A stretch of DNA of 64,000 nt from DAHUYF01 sp035945115. GTDB taxonomy: Bacteria > Pseudomonadota > Alphaproteobacteria > ATCC43930 > CGMCC-115725. The stretch lies in the NCBI GenBank assembly GCA_035945115.1, contig DASZAN010000206.1, forward strand, positions 37,484-101,483, in the 5' to 3' direction. Shown piece after piece: positions 18,091 to 28,078 of the stretch (positions are counted from its first letter, which is position 1; each line of letters opens with the position of its first letter). The translations under genes were made by a program, and so were the position numbers. Below the pieces are notes generated by a model. It ran no database searches. It was not told where the DNA came from and saw nothing but the letters and a program-made list of their open reading frames with translations.

Positions 18091-18405
18091 ATGCTCTATC
18101 TCATCTATTGCGAGGACAAACCCGACGGCGCTCAGATTCGCGCCGCCACTCGCGAGGCGCATTTTGCCTACCTCGCCAACCATGTCGACGTCATCGTCCT
18201 CGGCGGCGCGCTTCTGGCCGAGGATGGAATGACGCGGATTGGTAGCAGCTTCATCATCAATGTGCCGAGCCGTTCCGCCGCGGATGATTTCTCGCGAGAC
18301 GAGCCCTTCACCAAGGCCGGACTCTTCCGCGAGGTACGCATCCGCCGCATGCGACGCGGACAATGGAACCCGGCCGCTGCCCCTCAGACGGCCGAGGGGA
18401 ACTGA
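18091..18405 (+). CDS. YciI-family protein
   Basis: 104 residues from ATG 18091, preceded by GGGAGAAACG. The YciI/YCII fold is recognisable: MLYLIYCEDKPDG at the N-terminus, a His in REAHFAYL, and the RSAADDFSRDEPFTKAGLF block with the conserved Asp-Glu-Pro-Phe. Enzymatic role in the family is mostly unknown. It is divergent from the 3-hydroxyanthranilate dioxygenase gene and convergent with lolD (6 nt between stops). Confidence 0.85.
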   Translation: MLYLIYCEDKPDGAQIRAATREAHFAYLANHVDVIVLGGALLAEDGMTRIGSSFIINVPSRSAADDFSRDEPFTKAGLFREVRIRRMRRGQWNPAAAPQTAEGN

Positions 18406-18411
18406 CCCGTC

Positions 18412-19126
<715 letters not shown>

Positions 19127-19134
<8 letters not shown>

Positions 19135-20371
19135 AACGGAGCGCTTCCACGGGATCGAGGCGCGCGGCACGCCAGGACGGATAGAGCGTCGCCAAGAACG
19201 AGAGGCCGAAGGCCATGGCGAGCACCGACGTTACCTCGCGCCAATCCATGCGGGCGGGAATTTGCGTGAGAAAATATATCTCGGCCGAGAAAAGGTCGGT
19301 GCCGATGATGCCCTGCACGAATTCGCGGATCTCTTCGATATGCGTGGTGAAGGCGTAGCCGAGCACGAATCCCAAGATTGTGCCGACGACACCGATGCTG
19401 GCGCCGCTCAAGATGAAGATGCGCAGGATCATGCCGCGGGTCGCACCCATGGTGCGGAGAATGGCGATGTCGCGGGTCTTGTCCTTCACCAGCATGATCA
19501 TGCTGGAGATGATATTGAAGGCGGCGACCAGAATGATGAGCGACAAGATGATGAACATGACGTTGCGCTCGACCTGGACGGCGCCGAAGTAGGCGGAGTT
19601 GCTTTGCTGCCAGTCATAGACGCGGTAGCGGTCGCCGAGCCGGCTCGCCAGCACGTAGCCGAGCGAGCGCGCCTCGTCGGGATCTTTGACGAACACTTGC
19701 AAGGTCGTCACCGCGCCCGGCGCCTGGAAATAGAGCTGCGCCGTCTCGAGCGGCAGGAAGATGAAGTTGCTGTCGTATTCGTACATGCCGACGTCGAACA
19801 TGGCGGCGATGTGATAAGTCTTGACCCGCGGCACGTTGCCGAAGGCGGTCGCGGTGCCGTTGGGCGAAAGCAGCGTGATCGAATCGCCGAGCCGAAGTCC
19901 CAGCTTGAAGGCGAGCTTGTCGCCGATGAGCACGCCGTCTTCGGCGAATTGGTCGAGCTTCCCCTGCACGATGTGATTGGCGATGAGGCTTTCGCCGGCG
20001 ACATCGCTCTCGCGCATGCCGCGGACCATCGCGCCCGTCGAGCGGCCTTTCGCCGAGGCGAGCACCTGGCCTTCGATCAGTGGATGGACGGCGACGACGC
20101 CCGGCACACCCCTCACCTGCTGCACCAGCGGATCGAAATCGGGAATCTTGCTTTGCGCCGCGTAAACGCCGAGATGACCGTTCAAACCCAAGATGCGGCC
20201 CAAGAGCTCGGCGCGAAAGCCGTTCATCACGGACATGACGATGATGAGCGTGGCGACGCCGAGCGCGATGCCCAAGAACGAGAAGATGGCGATGACGGAG
20301 ATGAACCCTTCCTGCCGCCGCGCCCGCAAATAGCGGAAGGCCACCATGCGCTCGAAGGTGTCGAAGGCCAT
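19127..20371 (-). CDS. lolC: Lipoprotein-releasing ABC transporter permease LolC/E
   Basis: Membrane subunit of the lipoprotein exporter. 414 residues from ATG 20369-20371 (MAFDTFERMVAFRYLRARR), preceded by GTGAGGGG. One N-terminal helix (about 22-47) with the LolC/E motif SVIAIFSFLGIALGVATLII, a large periplasmic domain (about 48-260), then three helices and the family ending DPVEALRYE. Only one permease gene is present, as usual outside gammaproteobacteria, so the complex is probably (LolCE-like)2-LolD2. Confidence 0.92.
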
Positions 20372-20372
20372 T

Positions 20373-20457
20373 CCCCTCACCCTCCCACGGAGCGGAGAGG
20401 GAGTGGACAGTGCCGCGCGTTCCGCCTCTCCTTGTGGGAGAGGGATAGGGTGAGGGG
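20373..20457. repeat. GC-rich palindromic intergenic repeat, copy 1
   Basis: About 85 bp bounded by perfect 11-bp inverted ends CCCCTCACCCT / AGGGTGAGGGG, with internal CTCCCACGG...GTGGGAG-type complementarity. It lies between proS and lolC, immediately upstream of the lolC start. Related to the copies at 31542-31638 and 36238-36333. Confidence 0.7.
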
Positions 20458-20489
20458 AAATTGCAGCACGGAAATCGACAAATCTGGCA

Positions 20490-21806
20490 CTACGCCGCGC
20501 TCAGCCGCTTGAGCGCCGCGTCCGCCGACAGCTCCTCGCGCGCGCCGGTCTTGCGCGTCTTGAGCTCGACCACGCCCTTCTCGAGGCCGCGCGGGCCGAT
20601 CACGAGCTGATAGGGAAGGCCGATCAGGTCCATGGCCGCAAATTTGGCACCCGGCGATTCATCGCGGTCATCGTAGAGCACCTCGATCGTAGCCCGCCGC
20701 AGCTTGGCGTAGAGATCGTCGGCCGCCGCGACGCATTTGCCATCGCCCGCGCGGAGATTGACGAGACCCACCTTGAAAGGGGCGACGCTCTCGGGCCAGA
20801 TGATCCCGGCGTCATCGTGGCTGGCTTCGATGATGGCGCCGACGAGGCGCGAGACGCCGATCCCGTAGGAGCCCATTTCGAGGACGATCTGCTCGCCATT
20901 GGCGCCGACGACCACAGCGTTCATCGGCCTCGAATATTTCGTCCCGAAATAGAAGATATGGCCCACTTCGATGCCGCGCGCGGTGACGAGCCGATCCTGC
21001 GGGATTGGGCAGGCCTGGGGATTGTGCTTCTCGTCGGTCGCGGCATAGAGGCTCGTCCATTTCTGGAAAAACGGCTCGAGATCGCTGTCGTAATCGACGT
21101 CGGCGGCGAGAATGTCGGCATCGAGCCAGGCGCGGTCGCAGAACACTTGGGATTCGCCGGTATCGGCGAGAATGATGAATTCGTGACTCAAATCACCGCC
21201 GATCGGCCCTGTCTCGGCGCGCATGGGAATGGCTTTGAGGCCCATCCGCGCGAAGGTGCGAAGATAGGCCACGAACATCTTGTTGTAGGAGTGCTTCGCG
21301 CCCTTAGCATCGAGATCGAACGAGTAATTGTCCTTCATCAGGAACTCGCGCCCGCGCATTATGCCGAAGCGCGGCCGCACCTCGTCGCGAAACTTCCACT
21401 GGATGTGGTAGAGGTTCTTCGGCAAATCGCGATAGCTCTTGATGCTCTGGCGGACGATATCGGTGATCTGCTCCTCATTGGTGGGCCCATAGAGCATCGC
21501 ACGCTCGTGCCGGTCGGCGATGCGCAGCATCTCCTTGCCGTAATCCTCGTAGCGGCCGCTCTCTTGCCAGAGCTCCGCCGGCTGGATGGTCGGCATCAGC
21601 ACTTCGAACGCGCCCGAGGCATCCTGCTCCTCGCGCACGATCTGCTCAATCTTCTTCAAGACGCGGAAGCCCAGCGGCAGCCAGGAATAAATTCCGGCGC
21701 TCGATTGCCGGATCATGCCGGCGCGCAGCATCAGGCGGTGCGAAACGATCTGCGCCTCGCTCGGATTCTCGCGCAAGAGCGGCAAGAAATAGGCGGAAAG
21801 ACGCAT
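20490..21806 (-). CDS. proS: Prolyl-tRNA synthetase (short alphaproteobacterial type)
   Basis: Charges tRNA-Pro. 438 residues: class II catalytic core with motif 2 (FRDEVRPRFGIMRGREFLMKD) and motif 3 (GSYGIGVSRLVGA), then the anticodon-binding domain. It lacks the roughly 180-residue editing insertion of the E. coli enzyme, the normal state in this class of bacteria, where a separate YbaK-like protein may edit. It is followed by repeat copy 1 and lolCD. Confidence 0.96.
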   Translation of the reverse strand: MRLSAYFLPLLRENPSEAQIVSHRLMLRAGMIRQSSAGIYSWLPLGFRVLKKIEQIVREEQDASGAFEVLMPTIQPAELWQESGRYEDYGKEMLRIADRHERAMLYGPTNEEQITDIVRQSIKSYRDLPKNLYHIQWKFRDEVRPRFGIMRGREFLMKDNYSFDLDAKGAKHSYNKMFVAYLRTFARMGLKAIPMRAETGPIGGDLSHEFIILADTGESQVFCDRAWLDADILAADVDYDSDLEPFFQKWTSLYAATDEKHNPQACPIPQDRLVTARGIEVGHIFYFGTKYSRPMNAVVVGANGEQIVLEMGSYGIGVSRLVGAIIEASHDDAGIIWPESVAPFKVGLVNLRAGDGKCVAAADDLYAKLRRATIEVLYDDRDESPGAKFAAMDLIGLPYQLVIGPRGLEKGVVELKTRKTGAREELSADAALKRLSAA

Positions 21807-21875
21807 GAGACCTCGCCGAGAGCAAAGAGCGCGCGCCGACTTTAGGAAAGCGTATCGCCCGTGTCCACGTCGCCG

Positions 21876-22349
21876 CTAACGCCGCGCCGCCTCACACGCT
21901 GCGATCATCGCAGCTCGTTCGTTCTCGGCGAGCGGCACGCCGTTGAGATAAGTCACGCCCGCCAAGACGGTGACCACGGCCACCGACGGGCGATGCTGCA
22001 GGAGATGCGAATCCGCGCCGATGCCGAAGCGCCGCTTGAGATCGACGCCGACCTCGACAGGACCGAGCGGCGGCGCCGTTGCCGGGAGGTCGGCGGGGGT
22101 CACCGGCTGTCCCGTGGCATCGACGCCGGGTTTGTACTCGGCCCCGGGGACGGCGGGCGTGCTCGCGAGATCGGCGCAAAGGCTCGGGGAGATGACCACT
22201 CGGCCGTCGGCCGAGACGACGAGGCCGCCGGCGGGCGGCGGCGGCAAGGGCGTCGCGGGCGCCGCCGAGGGCGGTGCATCCGGCGCCGCCGACAGCGCCG
22301 GCATCGCGCCAAGCGCAAGTGCTAGGGCAGTCATTAGGGTTCTCATCAT
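21876..22349 (-). CDS. Exported protein of unknown function
   Basis: 157 residues from ATG 22347-22349. A Sec signal peptide is clear (MMRTLMTALALALGAMPALSAAP), then a Pro/Ala-rich stretch and a compact C-terminal part containing GVDLKRRFGIGADSH and VVTVLAGVTYLNGVPLAENE. I do not recognise the family. The frame stays open upstream to 22559, but that part reads as non-coding and precedes the signal peptide, so it is excluded. Likely periplasmic; transcribed towards proS. Confidence 0.65.
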   Translation of the reverse strand: MMRTLMTALALALGAMPALSAAPDAPPSAAPATPLPPPPAGGLVVSADGRVVISPSLCADLASTPAVPGAEYKPGVDATGQPVTPADLPATAPPLGPVEVGVDLKRRFGIGADSHLLQHRPSVAVVTVLAGVTYLNGVPLAENERAAMIAACEAARR

Positions 22350-22502
22350 GCCGAAGCTCGCCGAGGTCCGTCTCTCCGGTCGCGCATGGCGTACGCCTTT
22401 ATCACCGTTCGATACCTGTTCTGCAAACTTGCCGAGCCGTGGTCCCCCGCGGATTAGCCCTTTTTCGTCACGCAAAAATCGACTCGGCCCGCTAAAATTT
22501 TG

Positions 22503-22531
22503 ATGACGCGCCAGAGAGAAATCCGTACACT
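22503..22531 (+). promoter_or_regulatory. Candidate promoter of the small RNA
   Basis: ATGACG (22503-22508), 17 bp, TACACT (22526-22531) on the plus strand; each hexamer matches consensus at four of six positions. It would start a transcript near 22538. Confidence 0.35.
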
Positions 22532-22692
22532 CCTGTCCGCCTTCAACTGTCGCACGCAACTTTGCGACAAAAAGGCCCAGGTTTAGGGAGGAATGCCGTT
22601 AAGTCACGGTCTGGGGGAACAACCCTCACGAAGTAAGACCGACCTTAACTGCAGCAAGCTCGGCAAGATCAGACGTGATCTTGCCTTATTTT
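22532..22692 (+). ncRNA. Candidate structured small RNA with its own terminator
   Basis: This is the only stretch over 300 bases without a gene (22350-22741). The plus strand shows three consecutive stem-loops: TGTCGCA/TGCGACA (22548-22569); a long irregular hairpin with GTTAAG (22598-22603)/CTTAAC (22644-22649), CGGTCT (22607-22612)/AGACCG (22636-22641) and an apical GGGGG/CCCTC stem, leaving an 8-nt bulge; and a terminator hairpin. A promoter candidate lies just upstream. No plus-strand coding gene precedes the terminator, so the RNA itself is the likely product. Not recognisable to me as SRP RNA, tmRNA or RNase P; a 6S-type RNA cannot be excluded by eye. Confidence 0.5.
22662..22692 (+). 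terminator. Strong intrinsic terminator
   Basis: Perfect 10-bp stem GGCAAGATCA/TGATCTTGCC (22662-22671 and 22676-22685) with loop GACG, followed by TTATTTTTTG. The T run is on the plus strand only, so it ends a plus-strand transcript. Confidence 0.8.
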
Positions 22693-22741
22693 TTGCCTCA
22701 TCCACAACCCAAAGAGGCAATGCGCCCAGAAGGTGCGGCAC

Positions 22742-22978
22742 TCACGATGGCCGGAAGCTCAGTAAATCCGACTTCACGAGAAGGAAAAGGCCCACCCAAA
22801 GCACAGCCGCCACGACGGTCGTCACCCCCGCTTTGAACCACAGTCTGGGATTGGCCGGCGCACCAGCGGCATGGCCGATGTCACCCTCCTCCGCAGGCCG
22901 AATACCGAACGGCAAGATGGCGAAGATCACCACCCACCAGATCACCACATAGGCGACGATCCCCTGCACCCAGGTCAT
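22742..22978 (-). CDS. DUF1467 small membrane protein
   Basis: 78 residues with two membrane helices (about 6-25 and 50-68) separated by a short loop containing FGIRPAEEGDIGHAAGAPANP, the DUF1467 signature. Function unknown. It lies 17 nt after mce in the operon birA-coaX-rnj-mce-DUF1467, its usual alphaproteobacterial place. Confidence 0.85.
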   Translation of the reverse strand: MTWVQGIVAYVVIWWVVIFAILPFGIRPAEEGDIGHAAGAPANPRLWFKAGVTTVVAAVLWVGLFLLVKSDLLSFRPS

Positions 22979-22995
22979 CGTGGCGCCCTTCCACC

Positions 22996-23400
22996 CTAGA
23001 CCTGCTCCAGCTCCACCAGGGTGCCGCAGAAATCCTTGGGATGGAGGAAGAGGACGGGTTTGTCGTGGGCGCCGATCTTGGGCTCGCCGTCGCCCAGCAC
23101 ACGCGCCCCTTGCGCCTTGAGCGTGTCGCGGGCGGCGATGATGTCGTTAACCTCGTAGCAGACATGGTGCATGCCTCCCGAAGGATTGCGATCGAGAAAG
23201 TTACGCACCGGCGAGTCCGCACCATAGGGTTCGAGCAGCTCGATCTTGGTGTTGTCGAGGGTCACAAACACCACGGTGACGCCGTGGGGCGGCAAAGTGA
23301 CAGGTGCCGAGACCTCAGCGCCGAGCGTATCGCGGTAGACCGCGGCCGCCTGTTTCACGTCCGGAACGACAATGGCGACGTGGTTGAGCCTGCCGATCAT
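22996..23400 (-). CDS. mce: Methylmalonyl-CoA epimerase
   Basis: VOC-fold metalloenzyme interconverting (2S)- and (2R)-methylmalonyl-CoA on the path from propionyl-CoA to succinyl-CoA. 134 residues, the family length. Likely metal ligands are His7 (RLNHVAIVV), His78 or His79 (GMHHVCYEV) and Glu130 (GTLVELEQV). It lies between rnj and DUF1467. The mutase and propionyl-CoA carboxylase are not in this window. Confidence 0.92.
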   Translation of the reverse strand: MIGRLNHVAIVVPDVKQAAAVYRDTLGAEVSAPVTLPPHGVTVVFVTLDNTKIELLEPYGADSPVRNFLDRNPSGGMHHVCYEVNDIIAARDTLKAQGARVLGDGEPKIGAHDKPVLFLHPKDFCGTLVELEQV

Positions 23401-23417
23401 CCTGCCTCTCCCTCCCG

Positions 23418-25088
23418 TCAGATCCGGACGAGATGTACGTCGGTCACGGGCTTTTTTCCATGCCAGGCGCGAAGCGAGCGGCGAACGGCAAGCCGCACCG
23501 CCTCGCGCAGCGCCGCGTCGTCGCGCCGTTCGCGGGGACCGAGCTCGTCGAGCGCGCCCACCACCCGGCGGCGAAGCTCGTCGGTGAGCGCTGCATCCTC
23601 GGTCTCGCCCAAGCCCTGCACCGTCACTTGCGGCGGGGCGCGGAGCCGACCCTCGGCGTCAACCACGATGGTGGCGAGTGCCGCCCCATTGAAGGTCATG
23701 CGCCGGCGCGAGAGCAGCGCCTCCGCGCCCGCCGGAACAAGGCGCGTGCCGTCGACGACGAGCCGGCCGGTCGGCACCTCGCCGATGACGGCGGCGGAGC
23801 CGGGCGCGAGCTTCACCATCTCTCCGTTCTTGGTGACGATCGCCTGCGGCACCTGGCACTGCTCGGCAAGCCGTGCCTGCGCCAGGAGATGCCGTGTCTC
23901 GCCATGAACCGGCACGGCAATCTTGGGCCGCACCATCTGATACATACGCGTCAATTCGTCCTGTGCCGGATGGCCGGAGACGTGAACGAAATGGTCGTGC
24001 TCGGTGATGATCTCGACCCCTAGTCCCGCGAGCCGGTTCTGAAGCCGGCCGATGGCGCGCTCGTTGCCGGGGATGATGCGGGAGGAGAAGATAACGGTGT
24101 CGCCTTCCTCCAGCACGATCTCGGGGTGATCGTCATCGGCGATGCGGGCAAGCGCCGAGCGTGCCTCGCCCTGGCTGCCCGTGCAGATGAGCAAGACCTT
24201 GTCGCGCGGCAAAAAGGCGGCTTCCTCGTCGGTGAGAAAGGGCGGCGTGTCCTCAAGATATCCCGTCTCGCGCGCGGCATGGTCGATGCGCCAGAGCGAG
24301 CGGCCGACAAGGGCCGCGTGGCGGTCATGCGCCGCGGCGGCGGCGGCCGCGGATTCGAGCCGGGCCACGTTGGAGGCGAAGCAGGCAATGACGACGCGGT
24401 GCTTTGAGCGGCCGACGAGCTCGATGAGCGATTTCCGGACATCGGCTTCCGACCCTGCCTCGCCCGGGCGTAGGGCATTGGTGCTGTCGCAGATCATGGC
24501 GAGCACGCCCTCTTCCCCCAGACGCCGGAGCGCGGCGAAATCGGCGGTCGCACCGACGAGCGGGGCGGGGTCGAATTTCCAATCGCCGGTATGAAGCACA
24601 GCGCCAAAGGGCGTGCGCAGCACGACGGCATTGGGCTCCGGGATGGAATGGGTGAGCGTCACTAGCTCGATTGCAAAGGGCCCCACCGAGAATTTCCCGG
24701 ACATCGGCACTTCCGTGATCGGCACCTCGTGCTCGAGGCCGGCTTCCGCAAGCTTCGCGCGGAGCACCGCGGCGGTGAAGGGCGTCGTGTAGACGGGACA
24801 GCGGAGCCTCGGCCAGAGATACGGGATGGCGCCCAGATGGTCCTCATGGGCGTGCGTCACGACGAGACCGTCGAGTTCGCCCACCCGCTCGGCGATGAAG
24901 GCGGGATCGGGCATGATGACGTCGACGCCGGGGAGCGTCTCGTCGGCGAAGGAAATGCCGCAATCGATCATGAGCCAGCGCCCGGCATAGCCGTAGAGGG
25001 CGAGATTCATGCCGATCTCGCCGACCCCGCCGAGGGCAAGAAAGACGAGCTCATCGGGCCGGTTGGGCGCCGAAAGCGTTGCGTTCAC
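23418..25088 (-). CDS. rnj: Ribonuclease J
   Basis: Metallo-beta-lactamase/beta-CASP ribonuclease with 5'-exo and endonuclease activity in RNA decay and rRNA processing. 556 residues, start GTG 25086-25088 overlapping the coaX stop (GTGA). The zinc motif THAHEDHLG gives His79, His81, Asp83 and His84; a beta-CASP domain follows, then the HVSGHPAQDEL and PVHGETRHL blocks, then a C-terminal domain. The short spacing to coaX and mce indicates one transcript. Confidence 0.95.
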   Translation of the reverse strand: MNATLSAPNRPDELVFLALGGVGEIGMNLALYGYAGRWLMIDCGISFADETLPGVDVIMPDPAFIAERVGELDGLVVTHAHEDHLGAIPYLWPRLRCPVYTTPFTAAVLRAKLAEAGLEHEVPITEVPMSGKFSVGPFAIELVTLTHSIPEPNAVVLRTPFGAVLHTGDWKFDPAPLVGATADFAALRRLGEEGVLAMICDSTNALRPGEAGSEADVRKSLIELVGRSKHRVVIACFASNVARLESAAAAAAAHDRHAALVGRSLWRIDHAARETGYLEDTPPFLTDEEAAFLPRDKVLLICTGSQGEARSALARIADDDHPEIVLEEGDTVIFSSRIIPGNERAIGRLQNRLAGLGVEIITEHDHFVHVSGHPAQDELTRMYQMVRPKIAVPVHGETRHLLAQARLAEQCQVPQAIVTKNGEMVKLAPGSAAVIGEVPTGRLVVDGTRLVPAGAEALLSRRRMTFNGAALATIVVDAEGRLRAPPQVTVQGLGETEDAALTDELRRRVVGALDELGPRERRDDAALREAVRLAVRRSLRAWHGKKPVTDVHLVRI

Positions 25089-25858
25089 GCTGGCTTGTTC
25101 CGGTCGTAGAGCAAACGCAGGCCCCAGAGCGTGAGATCGGGGTCGGTGTGATCGATGCCCTCGATCGCGCCTTCGAAGAGCGGCGCCAATCCGCCGGTCA
25201 CGATGACGCGCATGGGCGAACCGAATTCGCGCTTGATGCGCGCCACCAAGCCTTCGATGAGGCCGACATAGCCCCAGAAGAGGCCCGACTGCATGCAGGC
25301 GACGGTGTTCTTGCCGATGACGCGCTCGATGCGGCGCACGCGCACGCTCGGCAGCTTCGCCGCCGCCATGTGGAGCGCGGTCATCGACAGGTTGACGCCA
25401 GGCGCAATGACGCCGCCGCAGAAATTGCCGTCTTTGTCCACCACATCGAAATTGGTGGAGGTGCCGAAATCCACCACCACGAGCGGACCTTTGTAGCGGT
25501 CATGCGCCGCGACGGCATTGAGGAGGCGGTCGGCGCCGACCTCTTCCGGCCGCTCGACGACCGCCTTGACACCGAGCTTGACGCCGGGCTCGCCCACGAC
25601 GACCGGCTCGCTGCCGCAATACCGCCGACACAAGGTGAGGAGATTGAAATTCGCCTCAGGCACCACGCTGGCGATGATCGTGCCGGTGATTTGGGTGCGC
25701 GACAGGCTCTCGAGCGCCAGCAGATGATCGAGCCAGACGACATATTCGTCGGCGGTCCGCTTGGCGTCGGTGGCGGCGCGCCAGGCGCCCTTGAGCGCGT
25801 CGCCCTCCCACACGGCGAAGACGGTGTTTGTGTTGTTGGCGTTGATGCCCAGCAGCAT
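25085..25858 (-). CDS. coaX: Type III pantothenate kinase
   Basis: ASKHA-fold kinase that phosphorylates pantothenate, the first step to coenzyme A. 257 residues. VGADRLLNA (Gly108-Asp110 region) and VVVDFGTSTNFD with the catalytic-base Asp130 are intact. The N-terminal phosphate-binding motif, usually DxGNT, reads INANNTNT (Asn6, Asn8), so two positions differ from the common form. It lies 11 nt after birA and overlaps rnj by 4 nt. Confidence 0.92.
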   Translation of the reverse strand: MLLGINANNTNTVFAVWEGDALKGAWRAATDAKRTADEYVVWLDHLLALESLSRTQITGTIIASVVPEANFNLLTLCRRYCGSEPVVVGEPGVKLGVKAVVERPEEVGADRLLNAVAAHDRYKGPLVVVDFGTSTNFDVVDKDGNFCGGVIAPGVNLSMTALHMAAAKLPSVRVRRIERVIGKNTVACMQSGLFWGYVGLIEGLVARIKREFGSPMRVIVTGGLAPLFEGAIEGIDHTDPDLTLWGLRLLYDRNKPA

Positions 25859-25869
25859 GGTCGCTCCTC

Positions 25870-26621
25870 TCAGCGCCCGAGCGGGAAAACGTCGCCGGCG
25901 GCGATACGGCGGCGGCCGGTCGCATCATCGAGCAGCAGCGCACCCTCCTCGTCGAGGCCAGCGAAACGGCCCAAGAGCTCGCCCGCCTGTAGCCGCACGC
26001 GGATGTCGCCGCCCAATCCTTGCGCCCGCGCCAGCCATGCTTCGCGCAGCGGGGCGAATCCCGCCTCTCGCCAGCGCTCATACCAGAAAAGGAAACGCTC
26101 GGCGACGGCCGTCAGCAGCGCCTCGACGCTGACGTCGGCGCCAGCCGCCTTGAGCGAAATCGCCGGGAATTCGAGGCCCTCGGGATATGAGGCGAGATTG
26201 ACGCCAATGCCGATGACGAGCCAATCGAGCCGTCCCTCGCTCGCCGCCTGCGATTCCAGGAGCACGCCGCTGAGTTTCCGCCCGTCGACAAGCACGTCAT
26301 TGGGCCATTTGTAACACAGCCGCTTCGCGTCCGGCAGGAGCGCTGCCGCCGCTTCGCCAACGGCGAGCGCCGCAGCGAAGCTGAGTTGCGCCGCAGCGAC
26401 GGCCGGCCGCGCGGGCCGCAGCAGCACCGACATGTAGAGGTTGCCCGGCGGCGATGAAAAGCTACGCCCGCGCCGGCCGCGGCCCGCCAGCTGCTCCCTT
26501 GCCCAGAGGAGCAAGCCTCCAGCGGCGCCCTCACGGGCGCGGCGCTTTGCCTCCTCGTTAGTGCTGTCGATCGCGTCGAAGGCGACGAGGCGATAGAACG
26601 GCGGCAGGCGCGGCGGCGCCG

Positions 26622-26625
<4 letters not shown>
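25870..26625 (-). CDS. birA: Biotin--[acetyl-CoA-carboxylase] ligase
   Basis: Attaches biotin to the carrier protein of carboxylases. 251 residues, catalytic and C-terminal SH3-like domains only; the N-terminal repressor helix-turn-helix of E. coli BirA is missing, so it is not a DNA-binding regulator. Biotinoyl-AMP loop GRGRRGR at 48-54, then KWPNDVLVDGRKLSG and a GIGVNL block. The ATG overlaps the nuoN stop (ATGA). Confidence 0.93.
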
Positions 26626-28076
<1,451 letters not shown>

Positions 28077-28078
28077 GA

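Noticed and set aside
22350..22559. Upstream extension of the exported-protein gene
   Set aside because: It would put about 70 residues of unstructured sequence before an obvious signal peptide; the ATG at 22347-22349 fits better.
22593..22952. Plus-strand frame starting after GGGAGGA inside the candidate small RNA
   Set aside because: The GGAGG is too close to the ATG, the frame runs through the terminator hairpin and then antisense to DUF1467, and the protein has no coding-like composition.
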